From contig PWTM01000225.1 in assembly GCA_003563855.1 (NCBI GenBank), forward strand, positions 1 through 36,170: a stretch of DNA of 36,170 nucleotides. Reading direction: 5' to 3'. The DNA comes from PVC group bacterium. Its GTDB lineage: Bacteria > Verrucomicrobiota > Kiritimatiellia > PWTM01. The notes under the pieces are model-generated. The model had not been told where the DNA came from. It did no database searches and saw only the letters and a list, made by a program, of their open reading frames with translations. Of this stretch, positions 24,063-33,375 are shown piece after piece. Numbering within the stretch: the stretch's first letter is position 1; each line of letters begins with the position of its first letter. A program made the translations under genes and the position numbers.

Positions 24063-25034
24063 GTGGACTTCGCCGCGCGCGCCAGAGAGACGCTCGATAT
24101 CGAGATCGCCGAGCTGCGCCGCGTGCGGGACGGACTCGGCGCCGCCTTCAACGAGGCGCTGGCGCGCATGCTGGCCGCCCTGCAGGCGGGCGGCAAGCTC
24201 GTGCTGACCGGCGTCGGAAAGAACCTCCCGATCGCGCAGAAGATCGCCGCGACCTTCACCAGCACCGGCGCCCCCGCCGTCGTGCTCGACCCCTCGGCCG
24301 CGATGCACGGGGATCTCGGCCTCGTGCTGCCGGCCGACCTCGTGCTCGCCTTCAGCTACAGCGGGGCCTCGGACGAGCTGCTCCGGCTGCTCCCGCCGCT
24401 GCGGCGGATCGGGGTCGGCGTCGTGGCCGTCACCGGCGTGCCGGACAGCCCGCTGGCGAAGCTCTGTGACGGAACGGTCCTCGTGCGCGTCGAGCGCGAG
24501 GCCTGCCCCTTCAACCTGGCGCCGACCGCCAGTACGACCGCGACGCTCGCGGTCGGCGACGCCATGGCGATGGCGCTGCTGACCGCGCGCGGCTTCTGCC
24601 GCGAGGACTACGCGCGGCTGCATCCCGGGGGGGCGATCGGGCGCACGTTGCTCGTGAAAGTCGCCGATATCATGCGCACCGGCGACCGCGTCGCGCAGAT
24701 CGGCCCCGACGCGCCCGTCCGCGAGGCGATCCTCGCCATGACCCGCTCGCGCTCCGGCGCGGTCGCCGTCGTCGACCCGGACGGCCGCGTGCGCGGGGTC
24801 TTCACCGACGGCGATCTGCGCCGGCACCTGGACGATCCCGGCGGGCTCGGCGATCGGCCCATCGCGCAGGTGATGACGCCCGACCCGGTCGCGGTCGGCG
24901 CCGACCAGCTTGCCGCCGAGGCGCTGCGCCTCTTTGAGCGACACCGGATCGACGACCTCGTGGTCGTCGACCGGGACGGCCGGCTCGCCGGCATGGTCGA
25001 CCTCCAGGACCTTCCGCGGATGAAGATTCTCTAG
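24063..25034 (+). CDS. kdsD: D-arabinose 5-phosphate isomerase (KdsD/KpsF/GutQ family)
   Basis: A 323-residue protein beginning with GTG. Residues 1-190 are the SIS sugar-isomerase domain: VLTGVGKNLPIAQKIAATFTSTG, LAFSYSGASDELLRLLP with the sugar-binding Ser-Gly, and FNLAPTASTTATLAVGDAMA, a family signature. HPGGAIGRTLLVKVADIM leads into two CBS domains (about 205-323) that bind nucleotides and may regulate. It converts ribulose 5-phosphate to arabinose 5-phosphate, the first step to the LPS sugar Kdo, supporting an LPS-type outer membrane. kdsA, kdsB and kdsC are not in the window. Confidence 0.9.
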   Translation: MDFAARARETLDIEIAELRRVRDGLGAAFNEALARMLAALQAGGKLVLTGVGKNLPIAQKIAATFTSTGAPAVVLDPSAAMHGDLGLVLPADLVLAFSYSGASDELLRLLPPLRRIGVGVVAVTGVPDSPLAKLCDGTVLVRVEREACPFNLAPTASTTATLAVGDAMAMALLTARGFCREDYARLHPGGAIGRTLLVKVADIMRTGDRVAQIGPDAPVREAILAMTRSRSGAVAVVDPDGRVRGVFTDGDLRRHLDDPGGLGDRPIAQVMTPDPVAVGADQLAAEALRLFERHRIDDLVVVDRDGRLAGMVDLQDLPRMKIL

Positions 25035-25085
25035 AAATGGCCCCGGCGGCCGCGATGCCGCCGTTGCCCGGAGGAACGAAGCCCT

Positions 25086-26477
25086 ATGCTCCGGCGCCGT
25101 ATACCGAAGATAAACCGGTGGGCGCTCGGCCTGGCCCTGCTGCCGGGGCTCCTGCTCGCTGCGCGGCCCGCGGCATCGGAAACGGCGGGCGCCCTGGTCT
25201 TCGACGAGGCCGACGCCGCCCTCGACGCGCGGCTGCAGCTCATCGGCCAGGCGGAGCACGAGATCGACGTGATGGTGTACCAGATGAACATGGACGAGGC
25301 GGCGGCGCTGCACCTCGCCGCGCTGCGCGCCGCGGCGCGGCGCGGCGTACGGGTGCGCATCCTTCTGGACGGCGTGGGCAGCATGTTCCTCACCCGCCCG
25401 CCCATGGCCCATCTCGAACAGGAAGGGATCGCCTTCCGGCTGTACCATCCCTGGCCGAGCCTGCGGCCGCGGCGCTGGACCCGGCGCCTGCACGACAAGC
25501 TCCTGCGCGTGGACGACCGCGTCCTGCTGATCGGCGGACGGAGTATCACGGACCGTTTCTACGGTCCCGCGGAGGCCGAGGAGCGGAGGGTCACGCTTGA
25601 CCGTGAGGCGCTCGTGACCGGGCCCGTGGTCGACGCGGCCCGGACCTACTTCGAGACGGTCTGGACCAGCAACCGGGTACGCCCGCCGCAGTCCTTTGCC
25701 TGGATGGAGGATGCCCCGACGTGGCCGGATGACTTCGCGTTCGGCGATGGCGATCCCCGGGCGCCCGGGGCGATCCGCCGCGCCGTGGCGCGGGCGGACC
25801 TCGACCGCGTCGCGCAGGCGCTCGACCGCGCGGAGGCGGAGATCGAACGCCGGCTTCCGGCGGAACCCCACCGGTTGCCCGACCCCACGGAGGCCGAGTT
25901 TCTGGAGAGCGGCGTTTCGCCCTCGGCGGAGCACACCATCGCGCACGACATCCACGTCCTCCTCGGCGAGGCGCGCGAGAGCATGGTCATCGAAATGCCC
26001 TACTTCATCCCCACCCGCGCCTTCCTGCACGCCCTGGACGATGCGCTGGATCGCGGGGTTCGCGTGGAGGTGCTCGTCAACTCGCTGCAGTCAACGATGA
26101 ACTTCCTGGCCCATGCCGCCTACGTCAACCGCCGGCCGTCCCTGGCCCGTCGGGGGGTCAGGCTCTGGGAATACCGCGGGCCCGAAGCGCTGCATGCCAA
26201 GACCTTCGTCCTGGACGGGCGGGTCACGGTGATCGGCTCGTACAACGTCAACCGGCGCTCGGAGACCCGCGACACGGAGAGCGTGGTGGTCATCGACGAC
26301 CCGGAGGTGGCCGCGGCCGTCGCGGCGATCATCGCCGAACGCATGGAACGGGCCGACCTCGTCTGTCCGGAGCGCGGCACGCCCGTCGGCGGCCGTCATC
26401 CCGGGGCGCGCTTCCGCCGGCGTGCGGCGACGCGCTTCCTCCAGGTGTTCACCCGGTTGATCGCCCGGCAGATCTGA
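25086..26477 (+). CDS. Phospholipase D/cardiolipin synthase-like protein
   Basis: A 463-residue protein with two HKD motifs: HDKLLRVD, followed by LLIGGRSITD, near residue 138, and HAKTFVLD, followed by VIGSYNVNRRSE, near residue 375. Both have the His-x-Lys-x4-Asp that makes and resolves the phosphoenzyme. A signal-like hydrophobic start (WALGLALLPGLLLAARPAASE) implies export or a membrane anchor, so it acts on phospholipids outside the cytoplasm. The form resembles the ClsC-type phosphatidyltransferases. ggagg lies 12 bases before the ATG, slightly far. 51 bases separate it from the kdsD-like gene, so they may form an operon. Confidence 0.87.
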   Translation: MLRRRIPKINRWALGLALLPGLLLAARPAASETAGALVFDEADAALDARLQLIGQAEHEIDVMVYQMNMDEAAALHLAALRAAARRGVRVRILLDGVGSMFLTRPPMAHLEQEGIAFRLYHPWPSLRPRRWTRRLHDKLLRVDDRVLLIGGRSITDRFYGPAEAEERRVTLDREALVTGPVVDAARTYFETVWTSNRVRPPQSFAWMEDAPTWPDDFAFGDGDPRAPGAIRRAVARADLDRVAQALDRAEAEIERRLPAEPHRLPDPTEAEFLESGVSPSAEHTIAHDIHVLLGEARESMVIEMPYFIPTRAFLHALDDALDRGVRVEVLVNSLQSTMNFLAHAAYVNRRPSLARRGVRLWEYRGPEALHAKTFVLDGRVTVIGSYNVNRRSETRDTESVVVIDDPEVAAAVAAIIAERMERADLVCPERGTPVGGRHPGARFRRRAATRFLQVFTRLIARQI

Positions 26478-26770
26478 GCGGCCGCGGGCCGCGCAGCCCG
26501 GAGGACATTCCCCAGTTCTCGCCCGACGGTCTGCGTAAAGTGTGGAGTGGAACGGCGTATCGCGTTTCCGAAGTGCGAGAGCCCGCAGGTGGTGCGCGGC
26601 GTGATTCGCGGGTGAATCCCGCTCGGAGGGGAGGCAGGCGTGGGGCGCCGGGCATCGCGGCTCGCACGCCCGGTCACCCCGTGCGCGGCGTACTCGGGCC
26701 GGGGGCGGGGCAAGACACCTGAGGAAGAAGCTGAAACGCTGAAAGGGGAAGGCCGGAGGCCGTCGTGATC

Positions 26771-26834
26771 CGTAGTCGTCGGCGTAGTCGTCGACCGGAA
26801 AGCGACGAGCCGGTCTACGACTACGGCTGACGAC
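26771..26834. repeat. GTAGTC-type hexamer hairpin
   Basis: CGTAGTCGTC repeated on the left, ACCGG...CCGGT in the centre around aaagcgacgag, then CTACGACTACGGCTGACGAC on the right: an imperfect long stem of degenerate hexamers, related to the GACTAC arrays at 33426 and 35982. Confidence 0.6.
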
Positions 26835-27113
26835 GGAGCAAGCGCAGGCCGGGCGAGCGGCACGCAACCCTTGCGAAGCCATGGGCTCTCCCGCCCCGGG
26901 AACGCCACGCTCCAGCGTGGCACGGTCCTGGTCCTCGATGTACTCGTCGCCCGCTCTCGCCTGCCGCGCCGAAGCGCGAAGCGCGTAGGCGGGTCGTCCG
27001 CTCTCGTCGCCCGAGCGCGCGGGGCTGGCGCTCGGTTCCCTGTCGTGGCCGGTCCTTGAGGGTGGCTTTCGTGCGACGATAGGGGTGGACGATTGGAGCC
27101 CGGGCTCCTCCCG

Positions 27114-27206
27114 CTCGTCCTCGTCCTCGTCCTCGTCCTCGGATCTCGAAAAACGAGGACGAGGACGAGGACCGCTCGCTTCGCTCGCTGAGGACGAGGA
27201 CGAGCA
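27114..27206. repeat. GTCCTC/GAGGAC hexamer hairpin
   Basis: About four CGTCCT units, then GGATCTCGAAAAA, then three AGGACG units, CGCTCGCTTCGCTCGC (itself a hairpin) and two more GAGGAC units. The arms are exact reverse complements over about 20 bases. Same unit as at 22587 and 30323. Confidence 0.7.
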
Positions 27207-27422
27207 GGACGGTCGGCGGCGCAGGACTCGTGTCCGCGCCGCGCCGCCGCAACGCCGCTCACGGCTTGCCCGCCGTAGCCTTGGCGAAGGCGGGGGCCTT
27301 CGCGGACGCGAGCGGCACGGCCTGCCGCACCACGCCGTCCGTGGAGAAACCACCGCAAGCCGAAAGCCGAAAACTGGGCAAAGCCCACGCGGCGGGCACT
27401 TCCGCGCGGCGACGTTGCCGGT

Positions 27423-27428
27423 TATACT
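27423..27428 (+). promoter_or_regulatory. Possible -10 box of the kinase-like gene
   Basis: TATACT, five of six matches to the consensus, 47 bases before the ATG in otherwise very GC-rich DNA. At 17 bases upstream only TTCCGC is found, a poor -35. Confidence 0.35.
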
Positions 27429-27475
27429 CCGCCCCGGACGCGCCGCGGCCCTGGCGCGTGAACCGGGATATCTGC

Positions 27476-29761
27476 ATGCGGTTATCGATTCGCGGGTACA
27501 GCATCGAGCGGGAAGTCGCCGTCGGCGAACTCGCCCAGGTCTTCCGGGCGCGCCACGAGGACTCGGGCGATCCGGTGGCCATCAAGCTGCTCCACGCGCG
27601 GCTCTTCCCGGACGAAGCGGTGCGCGAAGTTTTCCTGCAGGAGATGGCCCGCCTCATCCCGCTCGAGCACCCGAACCTCGTGCAGACGCGCGAGACGGGG
27701 GTGACCGCCCACGGCCGCGTCTTCGTCGTGCAGTCGTTCGTCGACGGCCCCTCGACGGCGGAGCGCCTGAACCGGTCCGGCCCATTCGCCGAGGCCGACG
27801 CGCTGCGCCGCGCGGCGGAGGCGGCAGCCGGGCTGGGCCATGCCTGGGCGACCGGTCGGCTCGTCCACGGCCACCTGCATCCGGACAACGTCATGGAAGA
27901 GGCCTCCGGCCGGACCCTGGTCGCGGACCTCGGCCTTTCGCGCATCGTCGCCCGCCTCGCCGGGAGCGGTGCGGTCCGTGGCGCGGTCCGCGGCACGCGC
28001 GCCTACCTCGCGCCCGAGGCGCGGGGCGGACTCGCCGCGCTCGACGTCCGGTCCGACATCTTCGCGCTCGGCCTGGTGCTCTATCACTGGACGACCGGCC
28101 AGGTTCCCTTCGACGGCGTGCCCGAGGACGAACTGCGGGCGGATGCGCCGCCCCCGCCGCTGGCCGATCCGCGCGAGGCGCAGCCCGAACTCTCGGTCCG
28201 GTTCGTCCACCTCCTCGCGGCGCTGACGGCCTGGGACCCGGCCGAGCGGTACGCCGGCTGGGACGAGGTGCGCGCGGACCTGGCGGCCGTTCGGGCCGAC
28301 GGCCGGCCGGCCCGGCCGGCGGACCTTCCCGGTCCGATCGCCCGGGGGCTGGCCGCGGCGCCGCCGGCGGCGGAACTCCGGCCCGTCCCCGATTCCCGTG
28401 AAGCGCGGCGCCCGGTCCGCCGCCGCGTGCCCGCCGCCGCCCCCGGGAGCAACGGCAACGGGGCGAACGCCGCGCGGGCCCGCATCGTGCTCTCGCGCGA
28501 GGAACAGCGCCGCCTGCGCCGCGGCGGTCGCCGGCGGACCGCGCGACCCGGCGCCGTGCTGACGGCCGTCCTTCTGGTCTTCGCCGCCGCGGGCTATGCC
28601 CTGTGGCGGTTCGATGTTCTTCCGATCGAAGAACTTCTGTCTTCGCGGCCCGAGGCGCAGCCCCTGCCGTTCGAGCCGCTGGAACTCCCGTCGGCCGATC
28701 CGCCCGCCGCACCGCCGGGAGTGCCGGATGCGCCGGACGCCCCGGCCGCGCGGCCGACCCCGCCGCGTGCGCCCTCCCCTGCGCCGGCGCCCCGTCCGGA
28801 TTCCCGGACCCCGACCCACCCGCGCTACCGGAGCGGCGCAGCGCGCTTCAACGAGGCGCTCGCGCTCTACCAGCGCTACCGGGAGGATCGCCGCGATCCG
28901 GCCCTGCTGCTCCGCATCGAAGAGCTGGCCGCCGCCGCCATCGAGGATTTCGAGGCCTACCGGGCCGACGTGCCGGACGACCCGGAGACGGCCGGTCATA
29001 TCGACCGCTGCTACGGCATGATCCGCTACGCGCGGCAGAGCCGGCTGATGGACCACGGGCTCGACGGCGGCCGGCGACCGGGAACCGACCCGGGACGCCG
29101 CCGCGCGCCGCCGCGCGACCCGCCGACCCGCCGCTTCGTGCCGCGGCCGGACCTGCGGCTCGGTCCGGGCTGGAGCGCGACGCCGGCCGCCGGGCCCGCC
29201 GTTCGCGATCTCCGCGTTCTCCTGTCCGGTCGCGGCAACGCCCGCGTGCGGCTGGAGGCGGACGACTCGATCCTCGTGCTCCCGGGCATCCCCTACCTGC
29301 TCCCGCTCGAGCGGGCGGCCGAACGCCTCGACCGGCCCCCCCCCGAGGGCCGCCCGCTCGAGCATCCGGCGTTTCCCGCCAATACGATCCGTGCCCACCT
29401 CCTCCCGGGCGTCGCGGCCGGCGGGGCGGACCTGGTCCTGTTCACGGACCGCGCCGGCCAGGTGGTGGCCGCTCGCGTAGCCGAGGAAGGCGCGCTCGAA
29501 CCGCGGCTGCCGGCGGTGCTCTTCTCGGAACGCTGGCAGCTCTACGATCCGGGCATGGGCCTGCTGCGGCCGGAGGGAGACCTGCTCGTCGCCCACCGGG
29601 TACGGAGCGGCGAAAGCGGCCTCGTACAGATCGAAAGCGAGCTGGCGCAACGCGATCCCGAGCAATCCAACGACGTCGGCCGCGTGCTCGCGCGCGCCAC
29701 GCTGGTGCTCCCCCAGCCGATCGTCGACCTGATGCTCGTCCGGCTGGCCGTCGCGCCCTAG
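27476..29761 (+). CDS. Membrane-anchored protein kinase-like protein, probable pseudokinase
   Basis: A 761-residue protein. ATG 27476 starts a kinase fold directly (RGYSIEREVAVGELAQVF), so the track's 82 extra codons are dropped. The ATP-binding lysine is kept (VAIK, Lys37), but the glycine loop is poor, and HRDLKPEN has become HGHLHPDN (residues 131-138), replacing the catalytic Asp and Lys by His. DFG is DLG (151), and YLAPEA and DIFALGLVLY are normal. Residues 230-355 are basic and Pro-rich; one membrane helix follows (about 360-380), then a Pro/Ala linker and a C-terminal domain (about 455-761) of unknown fold, presumably periplasmic. Probably a sensing or scaffolding protein without kinase activity. 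Confidence 0.8.
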   Translation: MRLSIRGYSIEREVAVGELAQVFRARHEDSGDPVAIKLLHARLFPDEAVREVFLQEMARLIPLEHPNLVQTRETGVTAHGRVFVVQSFVDGPSTAERLNRSGPFAEADALRRAAEAAAGLGHAWATGRLVHGHLHPDNVMEEASGRTLVADLGLSRIVARLAGSGAVRGAVRGTRAYLAPEARGGLAALDVRSDIFALGLVLYHWTTGQVPFDGVPEDELRADAPPPPLADPREAQPELSVRFVHLLAALTAWDPAERYAGWDEVRADLAAVRADGRPARPADLPGPIARGLAAAPPAAELRPVPDSREARRPVRRRVPAAAPGSNGNGANAARARIVLSREEQRRLRRGGRRRTARPGAVLTAVLLVFAAAGYALWRFDVLPIEELLSSRPEAQPLPFEPLELPSADPPAAPPGVPDAPDAPAARPTPPRAPSPAPAPRPDSRTPTHPRYRSGAARFNEALALYQRYREDRRDPALLLRIEELAAAAIEDFEAYRADVPDDPETAGHIDRCYGMIRYARQSRLMDHGLDGGRRPGTDPGRRRAPPRDPPTRRFVPRPDLRLGPGWSATPAAGPAVRDLRVLLSGRGNARVRLEADDSILVLPGIPYLLPLERAAERLDRPPPEGRPLEHPAFPANTIRAHLLPGVAAGGADLVLFTDRAGQVVAARVAEEGALEPRLPAVLFSERWQLYDPGMGLLRPEGDLLVAHRVRSGESGLVQIESELAQRDPEQSNDVGRVLARATLVLPQPIVDLMLVRLAVAP

Positions 29762-29904
29762 CGCCGGGCCGGAAACCCCGTGCTATTCCCGGAGCCCTGG
29801 CTTCCGAGCGACTGGTTGAACATCTCGTAAGTTCTTGATTTGCAATGAAGCGTTCGTGATGCGGGGTGTCTCACGGATAGAATCGAAACTTCCTTGTGAG
29901 TGGC

Positions 29905-30240
29905 GGGGATGTGTATGCGGGTAAGAGTATACGGGTAAGCATGCGGGTAAGCGGTTACGGGTAAGATTGGGCGGGTAAGAGTGGGAAGGTGCTTCTTCGC
30001 GTGGCGGGCATGCTTGCGGCGTCTTCTAAGGCGGTAGCCAGTAAATGACACTCGAACCCCCTTACCCGAACCCCTTTGCCGAACCCCCTTACCCGCATAC
30101 CCTTACCCGCATACCCTTACCCGCATACCCTTACCCGAACCCCCTTACCCGCATACCCTTACCCGCATACCCTTACCCGACCACCCTTACCCGCATACCC
30201 TTACCCGCATACTCTTACCCGACCACCCTTACCCGATCCG
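29905..30240. repeat. Heptamer array (TTACCCG/CATACCC) arranged as an inverted repeat
   Basis: Left arm, 29905-29985: about five GCGGGTAAG-type units. Right arm, 30058-30235: CCCTTACCCGCATACC units of 14 bases, with GAACCCC and GACCACC variants. The arms are complementary, so the whole could form a very large hairpin around a 70-base centre. Because 14 is not a multiple of three all frames stay open and give Pro/Tyr/Thr-rich ORFs, which I do not regard as genes. No other gene is visible in 29762-30409. Confidence 0.75.
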
Positions 30241-30322
30241 TTTGCGCTGCTTCCGCTATAGCTTTAGCGACGGGGGAAGCCCCGTCAGTGAACGGTTGTC
30301 CCGTCTCGGAACTCAGGAAGTC

Positions 30323-30390
30323 GAGGACGAGGACGAGGACGAGGACGAACCGAAGATGCCCGCGCAGTTTCGACAGGGGGGCGCTCCGCG
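30323..30390. repeat. GAGGAC hexamer array with conserved tail
   Basis: Four GAGGAC units, then GAACCGAAGATGCCCGCG and GTTTCGACAGGG, matching the tail at 22650-22690. The left hairpin arm seen in the other copy is missing here. It ends just before the stop of the nucleotidyltransferase gene. Confidence 0.65.
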
Positions 30391-30409
30391 AGTGGCCGGC
30401 AACCCCCTG

Positions 30410-31312
30410 CTATTCCCAGAGCGGCGTGGGGTAGAGGCCCTCGTCGATCCGTGCCTGGATGCCCGCCTTCACGGCCGGCTTGTCCTCCGGGAAGGTGACG
30501 CCCAGCCAGGATTCCTTCGTCGGCAATACCGATACCCGCGCCTCACCGCGCGTGATCAGGTCGCCGACCACCGTCGGGATCAGGAACTCCGCCTTCGGCG
30601 ATTCGCCCTCGCGCGCGAGAAAGTCGCGGAACGCGTGATCGAGCTGATCGAAAAGCGTCGGCGTGAAGCCGAACATGTTCATCGAAACCGGCTCGTCGCC
30701 GGTCAGCGGCCGCCAGTCTCCGCCGTCGAGGTACCGCGCGCCGTCGCCATCCCGCTCCACCTTCAGCCGCTCGACAATCCGGGTCAGCCGCCCCTCCGCG
30801 TCGCAGGCGCAGAGCGCGCGGGCGACCGAGCCGTGATCCGAAAGCGTGTGCCGCAGCGTGAAGCCGACCAGCGCGTAGTCCGTCCCGGCCGGATCGGCCG
30901 TCCGCAGGAACCCGGCAAGCGCCCGGAACGAACCGGCCCCGTAGAAGTCGTCCGCATTGATCACGGCAAACGGCCCTTCCACCTGCGCCCGGCAGGCCAG
31001 GATCGCCTGGCCGGTTCCCCACGGCTTCGTCCGGTCCGCCGGCCGCGCAAAGCCGGCCGGAAGATCGTCGAGCTCCTGGAACGCGTAGGCCAGCGGAATC
31101 CGCCCCTGCCAGTGCGGCTCGACGATCGCGCGGAAGTCCGCCTCGATGTCGCGGCGGATCACGAAGACCGCCGCGCCGAACCCGGCCTGGATCGCATCGT
31201 GGATGGCGTAGTCGAGCACGATCTCACCGGACGGCCCCACGGGGTCGATCTGCTTGAGGCCGCCGTAACGGCTGCCCATCCCGGCGGCCATGATCACCAG
31301 CGTCGGTTTCAT
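30410..31312 (-). CDS. Sugar nucleotidyltransferase-like protein
   Basis: A 300-residue protein. ATG 31312 follows ggagg and removes a low-complexity Ala-rich extension of the ORF-track entry. The N-terminal motif VIMAAGMGSRYGGLKQ is the nucleotide-binding signature of the NTP-transferase family (G-x-G-x-R...K), PFAVINADDFYG holds the metal-binding aspartate, and VSMNMFGFTP is a typical late strand. Related proteins make NDP-sugars from sugar 1-phosphates, and this lineage is often annotated as an NDP-sugar pyrophosphorylase of unknown sugar. It is the last gene of a three-gene minus operon, 14 bases after sppA. Confidence 0.8.
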   Translation of the reverse strand: MKPTLVIMAAGMGSRYGGLKQIDPVGPSGEIVLDYAIHDAIQAGFGAAVFVIRRDIEADFRAIVEPHWQGRIPLAYAFQELDDLPAGFARPADRTKPWGTGQAILACRAQVEGPFAVINADDFYGAGSFRALAGFLRTADPAGTDYALVGFTLRHTLSDHGSVARALCACDAEGRLTRIVERLKVERDGDGARYLDGGDWRPLTGDEPVSMNMFGFTPTLFDQLDHAFRDFLAREGESPKAEFLIPTVVGDLITRGEARVSVLPTKESWLGVTFPEDKPAVKAGIQARIDEGLYPTPLWE

Positions 31313-31326
31313 CGTCCGGTCCTCCG

Positions 31327-32334
31327 TCAGGGCTGCCAGAGATAGGCGAATCGCGGCGGGCGCGGCCGCGGCAGCAGGGCCACGCCGTCCGGTCCCTGCA
31401 GGCGCCCCAGCCAGTCCCCCCACCGTACGGAGTGCTCGTAGCGCACGAACCGCACGTCGCGGTGGTCCAGCAGCTCGTGCACCAGCTCGATGGCCTCCGT
31501 GCGCGACCCGATCCGGTCGATCAGCTTCCGGTCCAGCGCATCGGCCGCCGTCAGGATGCGCCCGTCGGTAACGGCGGCCAGCTCCGCCTCGGTCAGGCCG
31601 CGGCCCTGCTGTACGAGCTGAGAGAAGCGCGCGTGGAGATGGTCCACGATCGCCTGGAGCATCGCCAGGTGCTCGGGGTCCACCTCGCGGAAGGGATTCA
31701 GCAGGTCCTTGTTCCGGCCCGAGACGATGGTCGTGTCGCGCACGCCGATCCGCTCGCTGAGCTCGTGCCAGTTCAGCGTCTGAAGGATCACGCTGATCGA
31801 GCCGAGCACCGCGGTTGGCTCCGCCACGATCCGGTCGCCGGCCACCGCGACGTAGAATCCGCCCGAGGCGGCGATGTCGCGGACGTAGACGACGATCCGC
31901 CGGTCGGGCCGGCTCTCGCGGAACCGGCGCAGGGCGCCGTGGATCTCGTCGACCGGCGTGACCGCGCCGCCGGGCGAATCGATTTCGAGCAGGATCGCCC
32001 CAACCGCCCGGTCGTTCGTCGCCGCCTGGATCTGGCGGAGCAACAGCTCCGTGCGGTCCATCGAGGGCCGGAAAAGCCCGCCCTCGGGCTGGCGCGTGAG
32101 GATGCCGCTGACCGGGATGCGCACGGCCTTGGCCCGGCCGGTCCCGTGCAGGTGGACCTCGCGGAAAGCCGGCGCCTCCTCAACGCCACGGGTGGGCAGG
32201 CGGGCGGCCCGGCGCGAGAGGAGGCGGGCGCCGAGCCCGAGATTGAGGACGAAACTGCCGGCCAGCAGGATGGCCAGCACCGCGATGCCGGCCCAGAACC
32301 CCGCATGCGAACAGCGACGAGCGTTTTCCGTCAT
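31327..32334 (-). CDS. sppA: Signal peptide peptidase SppA
   Basis: A 335-residue short-form SppA. ATG 32334 was chosen for the gggggaag upstream; a membrane anchor follows (FWAGIAVLAILLAGSFVLNLGLG). The S49 motifs are in order: VRIPVSGIL, LLEIDSPGGAVTP, then IAASGGFYVAVAGD with the nucleophile Ser in SGG, PTAVLGSISV, and SGRNKDLLNPF with the general-base Lys. It cuts up leftover signal peptides at the inner membrane, with its active site on the periplasmic side. 117 bases separate it from the upstream aminotransferase. Confidence 0.92.
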   Translation of the reverse strand: MTENARRCSHAGFWAGIAVLAILLAGSFVLNLGLGARLLSRRAARLPTRGVEEAPAFREVHLHGTGRAKAVRIPVSGILTRQPEGGLFRPSMDRTELLLRQIQAATNDRAVGAILLEIDSPGGAVTPVDEIHGALRRFRESRPDRRIVVYVRDIAASGGFYVAVAGDRIVAEPTAVLGSISVILQTLNWHELSERIGVRDTTIVSGRNKDLLNPFREVDPEHLAMLQAIVDHLHARFSQLVQQGRGLTEAELAAVTDGRILTAADALDRKLIDRIGSRTEAIELVHELLDHRDVRFVRYEHSVRWGDWLGRLQGPDGVALLPRPRPPRFAYLWQP

Positions 32335-32451
32335 GGCGGCTTCCCCCTTCTCCGGCGACGCCCCCCGGACGGGAGGCCGACGCCCAGGTGCGGGCGCCAT
32401 GCTCCCACAGGCCCCGCCGGGAAGACGAGGAAAAACCGTGTCGCCGCCGGC

Positions 32452-33369
32452 TCAGACCGACCGTCGCCGGCTCTCCTCGATGTAGCGCGCGCGCAGCCGT
32501 CGGACCGTCGGCCCCGGCCGGCCGTCGCCGATCGGCGCCCCATCGATCTCGACCACCGGAAGCACGAACGCCGTGGCGCCCGTGACGAAGGCCTCGGCCG
32601 CCGACTGCGCTTCCGCCACGGTGAACGGCCGCTCCTCCACCGCGACCCCCGCCTCGGCGGCATGCGCCAGAATCGCGGCGCGCGTGATGCCGGCCAGGAT
32701 CGCGGACGAAAGGTCGCGGGTGACGATCGTGCCGTCGCGGCTGACCAGGTGCGCATTGCTCGCGGTCCCCTCGGTCACGAGGCCGTCCTCGACGAACCAG
32801 GCGTCGTCCTTCCCGCGCGCGTGCGCGATTTCCTTTGCCATCGAAGCCGACAGCAATTGCACCGTCTTGATGTCGCGCCGGGCCCAGCGGGGATCGTCGA
32901 GCGTGACGATCCGGAGCCCGGCGCGGGCCTCGGGCCGGTCCACGAGCGGCAGCGCCTGCGTGAAGAGCACCAGCGTGGGCCGCGGGTCCGGCGGGTAGAG
33001 GAAGTTGCGCTCAGCGACGCCGCGCGTGACCTGCAGGTACACCAGGCCCTCGGTCAGCCCGTTTTCGCGGACCAGCCGTCGGTGCAGTTCCTCCAGCTCG
33101 GCGTCCGTCGCCGGCCGCGGCAGGCCGATCTCCCGCAGCGAGCGGTCGAGCCGGGCCAGGTGGGCCGGAAGGTCGATCAGCCGGCCGTCGAGCACCGAGG
33201 TCACCTCGTAGACCGCGTCGGCGAAGAGAAACCCGCGGTCAAAAACCGAGACGCAGGCCTCCGCTTCCGGCACGAACGCCCCGTTCACGTAGACGACGCG
33301 GCTCACGCCCGCCCCCAGCCGTCCGCCGTCCCGTCGATCCTTCCCCATCGGTCCGCCATCGAAACGCAT
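32452..33369 (-). CDS. Class IV aminotransferase, D-amino-acid transaminase-like
   Basis: A 305-residue PLP enzyme. VYVNGAFVPEAEACVSVFDRGFLFADAVYEV is the typical start, RRDIKTVQLL holds the PLP lysine, and DDAWFVEDGLVTEGTASNAHLV followed by ILAGITR are the cofactor and phosphate-binding segments. The pattern is closest to D-alanine aminotransferase, which makes D-amino acids for peptidoglycan; a branched-chain aminotransferase or ADC lyase is less likely. The first 21 residues are not family-like, so GTG 33306 may be the real start. ATG 33369 lies only seven bases after a likely -10, so a leaderless message is possible. Confidence 0.85.
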   Translation of the reverse strand: MRFDGGPMGKDRRDGGRLGAGVSRVVYVNGAFVPEAEACVSVFDRGFLFADAVYEVTSVLDGRLIDLPAHLARLDRSLREIGLPRPATDAELEELHRRLVRENGLTEGLVYLQVTRGVAERNFLYPPDPRPTLVLFTQALPLVDRPEARAGLRIVTLDDPRWARRDIKTVQLLSASMAKEIAHARGKDDAWFVEDGLVTEGTASNAHLVSRDGTIVTRDLSSAILAGITRAAILAHAAEAGVAVEERPFTVAEAQSAAEAFVTGATAFVLPVVEIDGAPIGDGRPGPTVRRLRARYIEESRRRSV

Positions 33370-33375
33370 AATCCC

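Larger units (their letters stand above)
26478..27475. other. 1-kb spacer filled with repeats, no convincing gene
   Basis: The ORFs in it are Arg/Pro/Ser-rich shadows without a ribosome-binding site or known domains. It contains two hexamer hairpins (listed separately), the palindrome GCCACGCTCCAGCGTGGC near 26905, and a stretch of G/C-rich mirror-like repeats near 27250-27310 (TTGGCGAAGGCGGGGGCC). Confidence 0.6.

Noticed and set aside
30045-30434. Pro/Tyr/Thr-rich ORFs in the heptamer array
   Set aside because: The 14-base period keeps all frames open. There is no ribosome-binding site, and related ORFs arise in every frame.
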